Shown here piece after piece: positions 62,768 to 64,000 of a DNA stretch of 64,000 nucleotides (positions are counted from its first letter, which is position 1; every line of letters starts with the position of its first letter). The DNA comes from Rutstroemia sp. NJR-2017a BVV2. Taxonomy: Eukaryota; Ascomycota; Leotiomycetes; Helotiales; Rutstroemiaceae. Position numbers and translations under genes: made by a program. Under the pieces are notes generated by a model. The model did no database searches and was not told the DNA's origin. It saw only the letters and a program-made list of their open reading frames with translations. The stretch is from positions 153,500 through 217,499 of the forward strand of contig NJPS01000015.1 of assembly GCA_002946415.1 (NCBI GenBank), written 5' to 3'.

Positions 62768-63867
62768 TCATGCGTGAGGAACGATCTCGACCGAACAAGG
62801 CAATTCCACCATAGCAGATTTTAGTACTGGGATTGGTCGACGTTCCAGCAGTAGATCGAACGATGAAAGTTGCCTGAAGTTAACGATGGGCTCAAGCAGC
62901 GCAGTCGTCTCTTCCGTTGACAATTTCTGCCGTTCGGCGTTGCAGAAGAAGTTTAGCAGATTGACACGAAGAATTGATAAGCTTTCCATGCCAGCTAAGA
63001 CCTCCCATGTCTTCAGCCAGATTAAATAGGGGGATTCAATGTTGTTAAGCGTCTTGATGTGTCGAGGAGATCCAGGCGGATATGGTAGCGTAGGTTCAAA
63101 GAATTCCCACTTAAAATGAAGCGACCGGATTGAATTCAGTCGTTGAGGGAGGAGCAATTTGGGAAAGTATCGGACATTACTGGCAACGGTATCAAAAGTG
63201 TTGTTTGAATAGATGCAGCTAATAGCTTCGGAGTATCTAATTTCTCTTAGAACTGTGTTAAATCCTCATTGAGATATTGTGACCTACACCTCGCGACAAG
63301 TTAGGAGTGGCGATAAGTATTTATGCTCCTGCTTCTCCGTCGAATCTGGTTGAATGATGTTCCTGGTGATGATGGAATCCTTCACTGCCCACCTAGTGAA
63401 GCAGCTTTCATGGCTAAGAGACCCGGGATTTTGACTATATGTACAAGCTTGCTGAAACGCGCATCCACATAACGTGCATATATTGAATGGAAAGCCATCC
63501 CACCGAGACACCCCTCCCAAATAAGCTTTCGGATTTCTGGAGGCAGTACTGTCATGAGTGGACATTGTGTCTGTGGGATCGTACGTTTTCGCTTGCAGAG
63601 ACTCGACTCGACCTTGGAAATCGACTCGCTTAGGAAATGCGTGGGTAACGTGAGGACACTATCAACGGATCTGGGCTCCAGAGGCTCGGGAATGGCACGC
63701 GGGTACGTAGGTTTTCGGGACTTTGTGCCGCAACACCGGGAAAAGAGGTGCTGGCAGGGTAGGTATACCACAAGACACGGGAGACAGAGACACCCAACTA
63801 CGAAAATAGCCGGGTGAAGAGATTGTTTATGGACTCTTGGTTCTCGGGGCATCATAGTAGATCGCAC
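62768..63867 (-). pseudogene. DUF7730-like tandem copy, probably frame-disrupted
   Basis: The same layout as the copy to the left: a hydrophobic helix (FVVGCLCLPCLVVYLPC), DSVLTLP, the core LMTVLPPEIRKLIWEGCLG, and after an intron YSEAISCIYSNNTF, YFPKLLLPQRLNSIRSLHFKWEFF and a stop at 62768. Between them the frame breaks. The first frame ends at 63382, while the part ending in LLTCRE, which matches LYTCRK of the sister gene, is in another frame (63284-63565). Going from one to the other needs a one-base change near 63440. The following splice (donor GTGTAG near 63290, acceptor at 63237) also does not keep the phase found in the sister. A short extra intron is possible, but no pair of sites restores both. 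The ATG at 63867 may itself be in a degraded copy. Confidence 0.6.
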
Positions 63868-64000
63868 GGTAAAAATGTATTGAACAGGACGAAGAGAGAT
63901 GACTTGTCTGAGTATATACTTAGTGGTTTAGGCTACAACGTACTGGTGAGCGAGGTACGGTTTCACCCATAGGGTTGATGCACGTCAATTTTCGCTACCA
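63868..64000. other. right-hand flank
   Basis: Upstream region of the disrupted DUF7730-like copy; nothing else seen. Confidence 0.5.

Overview
The window is nuclear DNA of a filamentous ascomycete, most likely a Leotiomycete (inference). Evidence: short introns of about 45-105 bp with GTAAGT-like donors and CTAAC-type branch points; long gene-poor spacers; Zn2Cys6 and C2H2 transcription factors; and families such as DUF6590, DUF7730-like, PEX7, a UaY/PPR1-like regulator and salicylate-hydroxylase-like monooxygenases. There are no operons, rRNAs, tRNAs, CRISPR arrays or intact transposons that I can see. Exon structures were rebuilt by hand from splice signals, reading phase and family conservation.

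Left part (1-13.3 kb): an orphan two-exon gene (1612-2836), an unknown 251-aa protein, a membrane-anchored low-complexity protein (four exons), a catalytically dead-looking E2-variant protein and a CCDC124/Lso2-type ribosome-associated protein, all on the minus strand. A desert of about 8.6 kb follows (13.3-21.95 kb).

Middle (21.9-44 kb): a six-exon MFS transporter; a UaY/PPR1-like Zn2Cys6 regulator with a Gly-rich tail; a second member of the 1.6-kb orphan family, this one with a Zn2Cys6-like N-terminus; a DUF6590 gene divergent from it; a nine-exon salicylate-hydroxylase-like FAD monooxygenase; a two-domain GFA (Mss4-like) protein; and an unknown protein with one membrane segment.

Right part (44-64 kb): core genes come first (Mss116-like mitochondrial DEAD-box helicase, PEX7, a CUE-AlkB-GRF dioxygenase). 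An accessory block follows: an F-box-like gene interrupted by one in-frame TAA, a C2H2 regulator with a decayed tandem copy, a small unknown gene, an 18-bp minisatellite, a membrane-anchored type-B carboxylesterase, and a tandem pair of DUF7730-like genes of which one is frame-disrupted.

Most notable signals: the dispersed orphan regulator-like pair with and without a zinc cluster; GTGGCCTC motifs clustered upstream of both the C2H2 gene and its small neighbour (candidate autoregulatory pair); the single in-frame stop in an otherwise open F-box-like gene; and TACGAAGT motifs concentrated in the gene desert. No complete new defence or mobile system is visible.
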